Assembly: GCA_016841445.1 (NCBI GenBank)
Contig: JAENZD010000001.1
Coordinates: 1,674,001-1,738,000, forward strand
From: Anaerolineaceae bacterium
Lineage (GTDB): Bacteria > Chloroflexota > Anaerolineae > Anaerolineales > Anaerolineaceae
Direction of reading: 5' to 3'
DNA: 64,000 nucleotides
In this document: one piece after another, positions 15,612 through 25,305 of the stretch
How positions within the stretch are numbered: the stretch's first letter is position 1
Layout of the letters: every line of letters starts with the position of its first letter
Made by a program: the position numbers and the translations under genes
Notes under the pieces: generated by a model
What the model saw: only the letters and a program-made list of their open reading frames with translations
Told to the model about the DNA's origin: nothing
Database searches by the model: none

Positions 15612-18600
15612 TCAATCATCCATTGAATCAAGGTCTTCATCGTCGTCTGCATCCTCTTCAATGTCCTCGTCCAGTTCGTCATCCAAATCCTCTTCATCTT
15701 CTTCAACATCTTCCAAATCAAGGATTTCGTCTTCTATATCCTCGTCAATGAAATCTAATTCATCGGATTCGTCATCAAATAGATCAAGAACACGCCCTTC
15801 AAGCATTTTGGCTGTTAGTTCATCACCTGGGGTCTCGTTGGAGAACTGGCCGGGTTCAAACCCGGTTCCTGCAGGTATCAGCTTGCCGATCATGATGTTT
15901 TCCTTCAATCCAAAAAGTGGATCTGAACGGGATGCAACTGCAGCTGCAGATAACACCTTGATCGTGTGCTGGAATGAAGACGCGGACAAGAACGAATCTG
16001 TCTCAAGTGCAGCTTTCGTGATGCCCAGTAAGATTTCAACGTATCGAGCCGGTTTCTTCCCTTCAGCTGCCAACTCTTCATTGACTCGGCGAATCTCCAA
16101 CCGGTTAACTAAATCCTGAGGCAGATAATGCGAATCGCCTGGTCTGACAATTTGAACCTTTCCAAGCATCTTATTAATGATCACTTCAAAGTGTTTATCA
16201 TTGATGTTCTGACCCTGGGTCCGGTAGACCTGTTGGATTTCTTTCATCAGGTAATGCTGGCAGTTATCACGGCCTTTAATCCGTAGAATGGTATGCGGGT
16301 TCAAAGAACCTTCTGTTAGAGCCTGCCCCGCCTCAATCTTATCACCTTCCTGTACGATCAGGCGTGAGGTTGTGGGGATATCATATTCTTCCGATTCCTT
16401 GACTTCGTAAGAAACAATCACCTGTTCATCTTCAATCCGAACGCGACCGCTGTGTAACGCTTTGATAACAGCTTCGTCCTGGGTTGCCAGAACTGCGCCG
16501 CTTTCGACTTCATCTTCATCTTTAACCGCTACTGTCCAGTCATCCGGAACATTATAGGCATCAGATACCATTTCGCTCGAATCTACACGTACCACTCGTT
16601 GATCGGTGTATTTTTCTGAGAAAATCACATGCGCTGTCCCACTGATGGTTGCGATAATCGCTTCACCTTTGGGCGCCTTTCGAGCTTCAAAAAGCTCTTC
16701 AACACGGGGAAGACCCGTTGTGATGTCGCCACCGGCAGCCACACCGCCTGTGTGGAACGTACGCAGTGTCAGCTGCGTGCCAGGCTCGCCGATTGATTGG
16801 GCAGCAATGATACCCACTGTTGCACCTAATTTGACCATGTCACCACGGCCAAGGTCTACACCATAGCAACTGGCACATATACCGTGAACCATTTCACAGG
16901 TCAGAGGAGAACGAACCTTAACACTCTGAATGCCTTTGCTGACTATTTTCTTTACCAGGTCGTGGGTCAATAAATCGTTTTGGCTAAACAAGATCTCGCC
17001 CGTGGCGGGATCAATCACACGATCAGCCAAAACACGTCCGAAGATACGCTCAGAGAAACTCTGGCCGGCAATATCTTCATCGGCACCAATGATGACACCA
17101 TTGGTTGTGCCACAGTCTTCTTCGTTCACGATGATGTCCTGGGCAACATCCACTAAGCGCCGGGTCAGGTAGCCTGCATCTGCTGTACGGAGAGCCGTAT
17201 CAGCCAAACCTTTTCGGGCACCATGGGTCGAGATGAAGTACTCAAGAGCTGTTAATCCCTCGCGGAAGTTGGAACGAATGGGCATGGGGATAATACGTCC
17301 AGCCGGGTCAGCCATCAGACCGCGCATACCTGCAAGCTGGGCAATTGAATTGAAACCGCCTTTACTGGCACCACAGTTCGCCATAGTCGCCAAATCACCG
17401 GTGGGATCCAGGGATTCTTTAACTGCAGCACCCACCTTATTGGTCGTTTCCTGCCAGATCTCAATCACTTTTTCATCACGCTCTTGCTCTGTCAGCAAAC
17501 CTCGACGGAAGTCACGGGTAATAATATCCACAGAATTAAGCGCATCTTGGATAATTTCCTGTTTCTGAGGAGGAACCGTGATATCACCTACAGCAATCGT
17601 TGATCCGGAGCGCGTCGCATATTTGAAACCAATTTCTTTGATCTGGTCTGCAACAATACAGGTTTCTTCCTGTCCGGTCACCTCATAAACATCTGCGATC
17701 AAATCCCTGATGCCGCCTTTATCCAATACACCATTGAAAAACCGCATCTTTTCGGTAAGCGCATCATTGAATAACACACGGCCAATCGTCGTATCGATCA
17801 CGCGCGTTTCGGGTTTTTCCATCCGCTGGTTCTCTTGATCAAACCAGGTATCTACTTTAATTTTAATATGTGCGTGAACATCAACCTGGCCTAAGTCATA
17901 GACCATCTTGACTTCATCAATATCTGAAAAGATACGCCCATCCCCTTTATGCTCCTCGTTAATTTCCATCGTCAGGTAATAAACACCCAGGACCATGTCT
18001 TTGGAGGGGCTGATGATAGGTTCACCACTGGCAGGCTTAAGTAAGTTCTTCGTTGCAAGCATCAACTCACGTGCCTCAGTCACAGCTTTCTGGGAAAGCG
18101 GGACGTGCACTGCCATCTGGTCACCATCAAAGTCAGCATTGAAAGCAGTGGTTACGAGAGGATGAAGCTGGATTGCGCTGCCCTCAATCAAAATTGGTTC
18201 AAAAGCCTGGATACCTAAACGGTGCAGGGTTGGCGCACGGTTCAGGAGAACCGGTCGCTCTGTGATGACATCTTCAAGCGCTTCCCATACTTCAGGTCGG
18301 TTTCTTTCAATAAAGCGCCTTGCACCTTTGATATTGGCGGCGTATTCTTGCGCAACCAGTCTGGAAATGACAAATGGGCGGTAAAGCTCAAGTGCCATTG
18401 ATTTTGGTAAACCACATTGATGCAGCTTTAATTGTGGACCAACTACGATCACTGAACGGCCGGAATAATCCACGCGTTTACCAAGCAGGTTGCGGCGGAA
18501 GCGGCCTTTCTTCCCTTTGAGCATATCGCTTAAGGATCGCAGTTCACGGCGGCCACGGCGCGATAGTGCTTTGCCACGCTGCGAGTTATCAATTAAGGAA

Positions 18601-20018
18601 TCAACCGATTCCTGAAGCATCCGTTTTTCATTGCGCACGATTACATCCGGTGCACCCAGCTCTAATAGTCGCTTAAGCCGGTTATTCCGGTTGATCACTC
18701 GCCGGTAGAGATCGTTCAGGTCTGATGTGGCAAATCGACCACCATCAAGCTGAACCATTGGTCGCAGGTCAGGTGGGATCACGGGCAATTCTGTGAGAAT
18801 GATCCATTCAGGTTTGTTGCGGGAGCGCCGGAATGATTCAATGATACCCAGCCTGCGGGTAGCTTTTTTACGTTTTTGCTTGCTGCGGGTGGTTCGGATT
18901 TCTTCCCAGAGCTCTTCTGCCATCGCATCCAGATCTATTCGCTTCAGGATGTCATAAAAAGCTTCTGCACCCATATCCGCTCGAAACACCTGTCCCCATC
19001 GTGATTTAAGATCACGGAAACGGGCTTCGCTCAGGAAAGTAAAGGGTTCTAACTCATATAGTTCATCACGCAATCTTGCTGATTCGGTTTGCGTCTCTTC
19101 AGCCTGATCTTCAAGCTCACCGCGAAGTGCTTCCATCCGCTGGTCAGCCGTGGCCTTAAGTTCTTCTTTCTGAATCTTGAAATGCTCCAGCTCGCTTTCA
19201 CGCTCTTGTTTGATGTCGGATTCGAGGTCTTCAATCATCTCCTTGACGATTTTCTGAACCTCTGCCAAATGAGAGGATTTGACTTCATCGCCGACTTCTA
19301 CAATATTGATTTCTTTATCCAGCGCAGTGAAAACAATTTCTTTGCGGATCTTCTTGCCCATACGGGTTTGGATCTCGCTCTCCAGCCGCTGACCTTCCTT
19401 AATGACTGGTTCTATGCGGTTGGCGATTTGCTCATCATAGCTTTCGCTGACAGCTTCACGCTGTCCTTCAAGTTCTTTTAATTCTCGATCGCGGTTCTTT
19501 TTAACTTCAGCAATCTGGGAATTTATCTTATCCCCAAGTTCCCTTTCTGAAAGACTGATTTCATCATCCAGTCTCTTAAGCGCTTTCTGACGGGCATCTT
19601 CATCCACATAAGTAACGATGTACTGGGCGAAATACAAAACACGATCCAGGTTCCGTCGGGAAATGTTCAACATCAGACCCAGGAAGGAAGGAATACGTCT
19701 GGTATACCAAATGTGCGCAACAGGTGCAGCCAGGCTAATATGACCCATCCGCTCACGGCGTACAGAAGATTTTGTGACTTCTACACCGCACTTATCACAA
19801 ACGATCCCCTTGTAGCGAGGGTTTTTATATTTTCCACAATAACACTGATAATCTCTGGTTGGGCCAAAAATGGCTTCACAGAATAAGCCGTCCTTTTCAG
19901 GACGTAGGCGACGGTAATTAATTGTCTCAGGTTTTAATACTTCACCATAAGACCAGCTGCGAATAACCTCAGGAGACGCAAGACCAATCCGCAGAGCTTT
20001 TAATCCCTTTGTTTCCAC
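15612..20018 (-). CDS. rpoC: RNA polymerase beta' subunit
   Basis: The 1468-aa subunit carries the catalytic magnesium motif NADFDGDQM near residue 628. The N-terminal zinc site is CYCGKYKN...CDKCG (about 66-84), and the second zinc site is built from CGTTNG and [12 protein letters not shown] charged, probably coiled-coil insert occupies roughly residues 135-330. The last 60 residues or so are overwhelmingly Asp and Glu, an unusual acidic tail. The start is GTG, chosen because AGGAGG lies 6 bp before it and the N-terminal [10 protein letters not shown] motif is complete. It has its own promoter (20132-20161) and terminator. No rpoB lies upstream; the neighbour is a sensor kinase gene ending 198 bp away. 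Confidence 0.98.
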   Translation of the reverse strand: METKGLKALRIGLASPEVIRSWSYGEVLKPETINYRRLRPEKDGLFCEAIFGPTRDYQCYCGKYKNPRYKGIVCDKCGVEVTKSSVRRERMGHISLAAPVAHIWYTRRIPSFLGLMLNISRRNLDRVLYFAQYIVTYVDEDARQKALKRLDDEISLSERELGDKINSQIAEVKKNRDRELKELEGQREAVSESYDEQIANRIEPVIKEGQRLESEIQTRMGKKIRKEIVFTALDKEINIVEVGDEVKSSHLAEVQKIVKEMIEDLESDIKQERESELEHFKIQKEELKATADQRMEALRGELEDQAEETQTESARLRDELYELEPFTFLSEARFRDLKSRWGQVFRADMGAEAFYDILKRIDLDAMAEELWEEIRTTRSKQKRKKATRRLGIIESFRRSRNKPEWIILTELPVIPPDLRPMVQLDGGRFATSDLNDLYRRVINRNNRLKRLLELGAPDVIVRNEKRMLQESVDSLIDNSQRGKALSRRGRRELRSLSDMLKGKKGRFRRNLLGKRVDYSGRSVIVVGPQLKLHQCGLPKSMALELYRPFVISRLVAQEYAANIKGARRFIERNRPEVWEALEDVITERPVLLNRAPTLHRLGIQAFEPILIEGSAIQLHPLVTTAFNADFDGDQMAVHVPLSQKAVTEARELMLATKNLLKPASGEPIISPSKDMVLGVYYLTMEINEEHKGDGRIFSDIDEVKMVYDLGQVDVHAHIKIKVDTWFDQENQRMEKPETRVIDTTIGRVLFNDALTEKMRFFNGVLDKGGIRDLIADVYEVTGQEETCIVADQIKEIGFKYATRSGSTIAVGDITVPPQKQEIIQDALNSVDIITRDFRRGLLTEQERDEKVIEIWQETTNKVGAAVKESLDPTGDLATMANCGASKGGFNSIAQLAGMRGLMADPAGRIIPMPIRSNFREGLTALEYFISTHGARKGLADTALRTADAGYLTRRLVDVAQDIIVNEEDCGTTNGVIIGADEDIAGQSFSERIFGRVLADRVIDPATGEILFSQNDLLTHDLVKKIVSKGIQSVKVRSPLTCEMVHGICASCYGVDLGRGDMVKLGATVGIIAAQSIGEPGTQLTLRTFHTGGVAAGGDITTGLPRVEELFEARKAPKGEAIIATISGTAHVIFSEKYTDQRVVRVDSSEMVSDAYNVPDDWTVAVKDEDEVESGAVLATQDEAVIKALHSGRVRIEDEQVIVSYEVKESEEYDIPTTSRLIVQEGDKIEAGQALTEGSLNPHTILRIKGRDNCQHYLMKEIQQVYRTQGQNINDKHFEVIINKMLGKVQIVRPGDSHYLPQDLVNRLEIRRVNEELAAEGKKPARYVEILLGITKAALETDSFLSASSFQHTIKVLSAAAVASRSDPLFGLKENIMIGKLIPAGTGFEPGQFSNETPGDELTAKMLEGRVLDLFDDESDELDFIDEDIEDEILDLEDVEEDEEDLDDELDEDIEEDADDDEDLDSMDD

Positions 20019-20072
20019 TAGGAACCTCCTGTTTTGGAAAAACGATTCGAATACATTGTCCGTTAACGCGAG

Positions 20073-20100
20073 AAAAACCTTGAGGGCAATCTTGCCTCTC
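20073..20100 (-). promoter_or_regulatory. Hairpin with U-run in the rpoC leader (possible attenuator)
   Basis: On the minus strand GAG-A-GGCA (20100-20093) pairs with TGCC-CTC (20088-20082), a 7-bp stem with one bulged A and a 4-nt loop. AAGG and TTTTT (20077-20073) follow. It lies inside the rpoC leader of roughly 105-110 nt. The stem is weak, so an attenuation role is only a possibility. Confidence 0.3.
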
Positions 20101-20131
20101 AGGTGTTCTTGACTAATAAACGCAAACAGTA

Positions 20132-20161
20132 ATTATAGCAAATTTTGATATCAATTGTCAA
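20132..20161 (-). promoter_or_regulatory. Promoter of rpoC
   Basis: Minus strand TTGACA (20161-20156), 18-bp spacer, TATAAT (20137-20132). Both boxes are perfect consensus. A leader of about 105-110 nt follows, ending in AGGAGG. Confidence 0.85.
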
Positions 20162-20216
20162 ATTTCTCAAGGTTTGAATTCTACCCAATTATTGATACAT
20201 TGTCCAGTGAAAAGCC

Positions 20217-23156
20217 CTATTTCATGGATGAATTCTTAGGGATTTGCAAATAAAAGATGCTCCCCTGCCCCAATTGGCTTTCAAACCAAACTTTTCCGCT
20301 GTGATGTTCAGCAATTGATTTGACAATCGCCAACCCTAGACCGCTTCCTTTTTGTTTTCCATCCGGGGATGAACCACTCCGGTGGAATTTCTCAAAAACG
20401 TGCCGTTGGTCAAGCGGCGAAATACCCGCGCCATTATCCAGAACGGAGAAAGTCACGTTATTCCCATCATCCAGGATAGAAAGCACAACTTCACCGCCCA
20501 TTTTGGTGAACTTGATGCTGTTGTCAACAAGGTTTTTCAGCGCCTGGGTTAAATAGGTGGTATCACCTTCAATAATTGTCTGTTGGTTCGGTCGTTCTAC
20601 ATTCAAAAGAATGTTTTTCTGTTTTGCCTGGGCACTCATGCTATCTGCCACCTTTTGGATTAGGTCCCCGGCAAAAACCTGCTTGAATTCCAGCGGTTCC
20701 CCACCCTCCAGGCGGCCAATATTAAGGAGGTTATGGACCAGGCTCTTCATCTCTTCAGCACCCTCAATGATATTGTCGACATAATCACCCTGCTGGTCAT
20801 TCAAATTTCCGGTAAGGCGAAGGATCTTTGCATATCCCTGGATCAACGTCAGCGGTGAACGTAATTCATGGCTGACCGTGGTCACATATTCCGATTTCTT
20901 AAGGTCATCTTCCTTTTCTTGTGTAATGTCCCGCATGACGATCATGCGTCCATTGCCTTGATCACCAATATCCAATGGTGTTGCCATAACCTGGTATATA
21001 TTCCCACCATCTAACAAAACCTCATCTGACACCGGCTCGGTGCTGTTTTCATTGATTGCACCACTAAAAATTGTCTTACGTAACCTGAAGGTATCCGGGT
21101 CATCACCTTCCCTAAACTCAAGACGTTTCGATAAATCTTCAGCAGGTAGATTTTGATATAAAACCTTGCCATCCTGGTCAATCAGAAAAACAGCATCGGG
21201 CATTGTCGCGAGCGCTTTTTCATATCGCTCTTTTAAGATCGTGGTTTGGTTAAATATGTAATTATTGCTAACAACCAGGGAAGCCTTTTTTGCAAGTGCC
21301 TTGAAATAAGCAAAATCTTCATCACCTGGTGATTGTAAATCCTGATAGGACACCCAAAAAGCACCAAAAGGTTTTCCTTCGGTCGCTAATGGATAAGCCA
21401 TTAACGATGCAGGAAATGGCATCCCTTTCTCCAGGTTAAGTGTCTTCCCAGCTTGGAAGTTATCCAGGATAAATTCGCCGCTCTCTTGTACACGAGATAA
21501 TACCTGATCATCCAACGGCATCAGGAGCCGGGCGTGTTTACCCGTTCCAAAGCGCTGGGTTTGATCCCCTTCCCTATTTGTCGCTGCTGCCCAAGGCAAT
21601 ATGATCCGGACAGCGGATACATTGTGCATCAGGGCGGCTTTCATCACAACATCAAGGGAACCCTCCAGGTCTAACCTTCCTGAGGTCTCTTTATTAACCG
21701 CGCTTAGGTCAAATTGATTTTCCAATTTTGCCCGAAATGAGTCAATCAATTTTTCAATCCCACCAGAAAGGAGGTTCAACTCTCCGGAAAGGGGTCGTTC
21801 AGGCAATGCAATATCCAGGTTACCAGCGTGAAATTGATCTATCGCTGAATCCCACTGGAGGATTGATTTCTTAACTGGAGACCAACTGATGGCAAGCCCA
21901 AAAATCACGATGACTATCACCCCAAATCCAACTACAAATACTGGCGCAGCAGTTTCCCATGCCATTTTTGAGATTGTAGATTGCGGCTCAGAAAGAATCA
22001 CAGCCCATTGGCCCTCGGGGAAGGGCTGGTAATAATTGATGGTTTGACTGCCATCCGTGTCGGATTCTTCAAAATATGTTGGCGTTGAAAAGGTGCGGCC
22101 TTCAAAAAATTGGGCGTTTTCTTCGTTCGGGAATAATATCAGACCTTCATCCGTGACAAGCTTGACGCGTAAACCATTTGCTGTAAAAGTTTCCATGGAT
22201 TGCAGCAATTTAACACCAAGCCGGTTTGCAGAAAAGTCAACTTCATCCATAAGTGTTGCATTTATCTCATTGACCAATGACAATTCACCAGAAACCTGTC
22301 TAGCTGTTTCTGTCAGTTCACTGACGACGATTTCCTGGGCTTTGCTTTCTGCGACCAACCAAGTGAAGTAAGTTGACAGCGCCCACAGCGCAACAAATAA
22401 TGGCACCATAACAGCTAACCAGCGAGCGATCATGCTGGTTTCAAATGGTGAAGGCCGAGTATCTGAATTCTCACCCCACACTTTACGAAACAATCTTTTG
22501 AAAACAACACAGACGACCCCACCAATCATAACCATCCCAGCTAATGTAAAGTAATTACTCAGAATGGTCTCAAATGCTGCAGCAAGCCTGAGAGCCAACG
22601 AACCTTCCATTATTATCAGGATAGAAAAAAGTACAAAAGGGAAAGCCGTCATAATGCTGAAAATAACCGCTAGTAATGGCGACCTCAGCAGCTTAAAAAG
22701 CAAGGTCCGATAAGACTGGTTGATATGCCATCCATATACCAGGCTGATTGAGATAAAAATTAAGGGTGTAAAGATATTATGCGTATCCAGGTATGCCAGG
22801 AGAAGGCCAGAAACCCCTGCCAGCATTGCGCCAGGTATAACCCCCAATAGACCGCCTGCCAGCATCCACGGTACTGCCGCCAGGAACATCAGGTGGTTAA
22901 ATGGTTGATCCCCCAAAATGCGGCCAGGGTTCTCGCCAACTGCTAAACCGAAAAATGGCGTTAATAATAAGATGGATAAACTTAAAGCTGCAAACCAGAC
23001 AAGATTTGAGCGGTTCAATTGAAACTTCTGTTTGTTGAACCTGATTCCCAAAACAACCAGGATCGCAAACCAAACCAGCCAAATCAACAGAACCCCCGGA
23101 TGGTCCGGGATTTCCAGTGAATATTCTTGGTTAAGAGGAGCAAGGATATCTATCAT
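20217..23156 (-). CDS. Large membrane sensor histidine kinase (7-8 TM, GAF, PAS, HisKA, HATPase)
   Basis: The 979-aa protein starts with about seven hydrophobic helices (residues 20-260). A likely extracytoplasmic sensory segment spans about 260-395, and another helix (about 398-420) follows. The cytoplasmic part has a HAMP-like stretch, a GAF-like region (about 500-640), a PAS domain beginning near ALATMPDAVFLIDQDGKVLY, and HisKA with the phosphorylated His in VSHELRSPLTLIQGY near residue 760. The ATPase domain has NLVDNSIKFT, DNGAGI and GSGLGLAIVKSIAE. It should autophosphorylate and pass phosphate to a response regulator, but no regulator gene is in the window. The signal is unknown. There is no clear ribosome-binding site. 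A possible separate promoter is at 23186-23214. Confidence 0.88.
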   Translation of the reverse strand: MIDILAPLNQEYSLEIPDHPGVLLIWLVWFAILVVLGIRFNKQKFQLNRSNLVWFAALSLSILLLTPFFGLAVGENPGRILGDQPFNHLMFLAAVPWMLAGGLLGVIPGAMLAGVSGLLLAYLDTHNIFTPLIFISISLVYGWHINQSYRTLLFKLLRSPLLAVIFSIMTAFPFVLFSILIIMEGSLALRLAAAFETILSNYFTLAGMVMIGGVVCVVFKRLFRKVWGENSDTRPSPFETSMIARWLAVMVPLFVALWALSTYFTWLVAESKAQEIVVSELTETARQVSGELSLVNEINATLMDEVDFSANRLGVKLLQSMETFTANGLRVKLVTDEGLILFPNEENAQFFEGRTFSTPTYFEESDTDGSQTINYYQPFPEGQWAVILSEPQSTISKMAWETAAPVFVVGFGVIVIVIFGLAISWSPVKKSILQWDSAIDQFHAGNLDIALPERPLSGELNLLSGGIEKLIDSFRAKLENQFDLSAVNKETSGRLDLEGSLDVVMKAALMHNVSAVRIILPWAAATNREGDQTQRFGTGKHARLLMPLDDQVLSRVQESGEFILDNFQAGKTLNLEKGMPFPASLMAYPLATEGKPFGAFWVSYQDLQSPGDEDFAYFKALAKKASLVVSNNYIFNQTTILKERYEKALATMPDAVFLIDQDGKVLYQNLPAEDLSKRLEFREGDDPDTFRLRKTIFSGAINENSTEPVSDEVLLDGGNIYQVMATPLDIGDQGNGRMIVMRDITQEKEDDLKKSEYVTTVSHELRSPLTLIQGYAKILRLTGNLNDQQGDYVDNIIEGAEEMKSLVHNLLNIGRLEGGEPLEFKQVFAGDLIQKVADSMSAQAKQKNILLNVERPNQQTIIEGDTTYLTQALKNLVDNSIKFTKMGGEVVLSILDDGNNVTFSVLDNGAGISPLDQRHVFEKFHRSGSSPDGKQKGSGLGLAIVKSIAEHHSGKVWFESQLGQGSIFYLQIPKNSSMK

Positions 23157-23185
23157 AAATTTTTTTATAAGAACCAGATAAATAA

Positions 23186-23214
23186 ATTATAGCACCCCTG
23201 CGAGACAAAAGAAA
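23186..23214 (-). promoter_or_regulatory. Possible promoter of the sensor kinase
   Basis: Minus strand TTTCTT (23214-23209), 17-bp spacer, TATAAT (23191-23186), giving a leader of about 25 nt. The -35 box is poor and the -10 box perfect. Confidence 0.4.
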
Positions 23215-23252
23215 TTTTTTAATATATCCTGAAAATTAGTCTTTGTTTCCGC

Positions 23253-24584
23253 TTAATCAGCACGCCTGGCTTTCCTATCAAAATTTTGCCAGGCGAGTTT
23301 ATCCAACAAAGGACGCCTATGTTTGACTGGTATATCAACAATTTTCTTCAACCAGGTTTCTTCACGCTGGTTAGCACCGTCAAAATAGGCCTTGGTGAAC
23401 GCTTCTCTTGCAGATGCTGAGTCGTTCAACAAATCAGAAATCCGATTCAAAATCTCATTTTCGTAAGCATTTCTTTTAACCTGGATTTCTTTGATTCGTA
23501 CAGAATAATCCCGCAATATCTCTCGGTTTAAATTTTCATGACGCCACCATAGGGTCGCTTCATCATAGGTTTCGGTTGGCTGTGGCCCCAGGTCAGGTAA
23601 GCCTGAGTCAAACCATACCGGCTTAAAAATCGAGGTGCATGGTGCGGAAGTTCCTGTTACCCAGTGGGTATCTCCATGTTCAGATAATTCTGAGATCATG
23701 GAACCCGTTGTTTGACTGACACGAATTGGGCCAAAACTGGCATGCATACAAACATCTGCACCTGAAAACCCCTTTCCAGGCTGCCAATCCTCACCGGCAT
23801 TCGGTCCGTGGTCCCGCAGCAGGCTCATTGCGTAACGAACGTCAATCTTTCCCCGTCCCTCCCCGAGCAGTTCCATTGTGCGGCATTGCCGGTTCCGTCC
23901 CTCACTAAATTTTGTGAAAACCAGGTCGCTGTAGCACCCTCCAAAAGTAAAATCGGATTCTGATTTGCACCACCCTTTATCTACCGCAAAACTGACAAGA
24001 TCATCCGAAGAACGATCCCAGGTTGAGCCAATGCTGATGGCATTAGAAATGGAGCGGATATCCTTGACCTTTTCCGCAGCCCAGTGCTTGCCTGCAGTCT
24101 CGAAAACCCAGGCACTTTTTCTGTCAGCGATCAGGAAGCCATTATGATAAAACAAATGATGAGCTAAACCGCAATCTCCACCCTGTCCATAGGTCTCCAA
24201 TAAATTAATCATCACATCAAGCGCTTCATCGGCTGAACGCGATCTTTCCAGGGCAAGCCGCAGGAAATCCATACCTATCAGACCCGGTGATTTATCATAT
24301 GGGATTTTTGTGAACAAAGCTTCATTGCCAATCACAACCCCATGTTCATTTGCCCCCATCTCTGCACCCCAAATCCAAAACGGCTTCGATAAAAGGATGG
24401 CATTTGTCTTTTCAACTTGTGGAATGCTGATATATGTACACTCAACAAGCGAACCTTTTGGATGTTCAGCCTTTGGAATCAATATCAATTCATGGGCTTC
24501 ATTCGGTTCACGATCGCTGTTCTTTCCAAAAATCACAGCACCGTTTTTAGTAACATTACCCAAAGCGACGAAGGTATCACACAT
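23253..24584 (-). CDS. Secernin-like C69-family peptidase (Ntn-hydrolase)
   Basis: The 443-aa protein begins MCDTFVALG, putting a cysteine at position 2. In the C69/secernin group this becomes the N-terminal nucleophile after removal of methionine. FGKNSDREPNEAHEL, WGAEMGANEHGVVIGNEALFTK, and GQGGDCGLAHHLFYHNGFLIAD follow, and a later CMHASFGPIRVSQTTGSM fits the family. These enzymes are dipeptidases or amide hydrolases, with human secernins as distant relatives. The substrate is unknown. There is no signal peptide. Its ATG lies inside the last codons of cmk (8-bp overlap), so it is likely translationally coupled to cytidylate kinase. Confidence 0.85.
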   Translation of the reverse strand: MCDTFVALGNVTKNGAVIFGKNSDREPNEAHELILIPKAEHPKGSLVECTYISIPQVEKTNAILLSKPFWIWGAEMGANEHGVVIGNEALFTKIPYDKSPGLIGMDFLRLALERSRSADEALDVMINLLETYGQGGDCGLAHHLFYHNGFLIADRKSAWVFETAGKHWAAEKVKDIRSISNAISIGSTWDRSSDDLVSFAVDKGWCKSESDFTFGGCYSDLVFTKFSEGRNRQCRTMELLGEGRGKIDVRYAMSLLRDHGPNAGEDWQPGKGFSGADVCMHASFGPIRVSQTTGSMISELSEHGDTHWVTGTSAPCTSIFKPVWFDSGLPDLGPQPTETYDEATLWWRHENLNREILRDYSVRIKEIQVKRNAYENEILNRISDLLNDSASAREAFTKAYFDGANQREETWLKKIVDIPVKHRRPLLDKLAWQNFDRKARRAD

Positions 24585-25257
24585 CTTTGACCAACTTCAA
24601 TGCAATTTTAAGAACTTGTTGAATACCGAGGCAATTGGAAATGATCACTACAGCATCTTCAGCAGGTCGAAGCGGTGCTATTTTTCGACTTGAATCAATT
24701 TGATCCCGGTTTTTCAGGGATTTCAACACGGAATCAAAATCCGTTTTCCCTCCCCGGTCGAGAGACTCCTGGTAACGCCTTTGAGCTCGTACTTCGATGG
24801 ACGCATCCAGAAATATTTTTAATTCAGCATCCGGCATCACAACTGTTCCAATATCACGGCCAACCATCACTACTTTATTTTCATGTGCAATCCGCCGCTG
24901 TTGTTCCGTCATCGCCTGCCGCACGGCACCATATGTGGAGACTGGAGATACATATTTGTTCACGACCTCACTTCGAATATCCCAGGTTACATCTTTCCCA
25001 TCCAGAAGGACATCATAATCGCGTCCATCATCCATGCTTGGCGGTTGAACATCTATCCTGATACGCTGCGAGAGGTCACCTACGGCATCTTCGTCATCCA
25101 TGGCTAAATCCTCATTTAAAGCAGCTAAAGTAACAGCCCGATACATAACACCTGTATCAAAATAAAGATAATCCATCGCTTCAGCCAGCAATGCCCCCAG
25201 CGTTGATTTCCCGGATCCTGCAGGTCCATCAATGGCTATTGTTGTTGGGAGACCCAT
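24577..25257 (-). CDS. cmk: Cytidylate kinase
   Basis: The 226-aa enzyme phosphorylates CMP and dCMP with ATP. The P-loop is AIDGPAGSGKST at residues 8-19. YFDTGVMYRAVTLAAL, the LLDGKDVT segment, and MVGRDIGTVVMPDAELKIFLDAS follow, then the lid arginines in RAQRRYQE. All family motifs are present. The C-terminus is slightly extended by a stretch that overlaps the secernin start. The gene is preceded, 48 bp away, by the stop of a GT39-like membrane protein on the same strand. Confidence 0.95.
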   Translation of the reverse strand: MGLPTTIAIDGPAGSGKSTLGALLAEAMDYLYFDTGVMYRAVTLAALNEDLAMDDEDAVGDLSQRIRIDVQPPSMDDGRDYDVLLDGKDVTWDIRSEVVNKYVSPVSTYGAVRQAMTEQQRRIAHENKVVMVGRDIGTVVMPDAELKIFLDASIEVRAQRRYQESLDRGGKTDFDSVLKSLKNRDQIDSSRKIAPLRPAEDAVVIISNCLGIQQVLKIALKLVKDV

Positions 25258-25305
25258 AATAAAAATAAATCCTTTTCTAAGATAATCATCTCTCTTATAT
25301 CACTT

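Noticed and set aside
15661-16119. Long plus-strand reading frame rich in serine opposite the end of rpoC
   Set aside because: It is the antisense of the Asp/Glu-rich tail of rpoC; no ribosome-binding site, and the protein is low-complexity.
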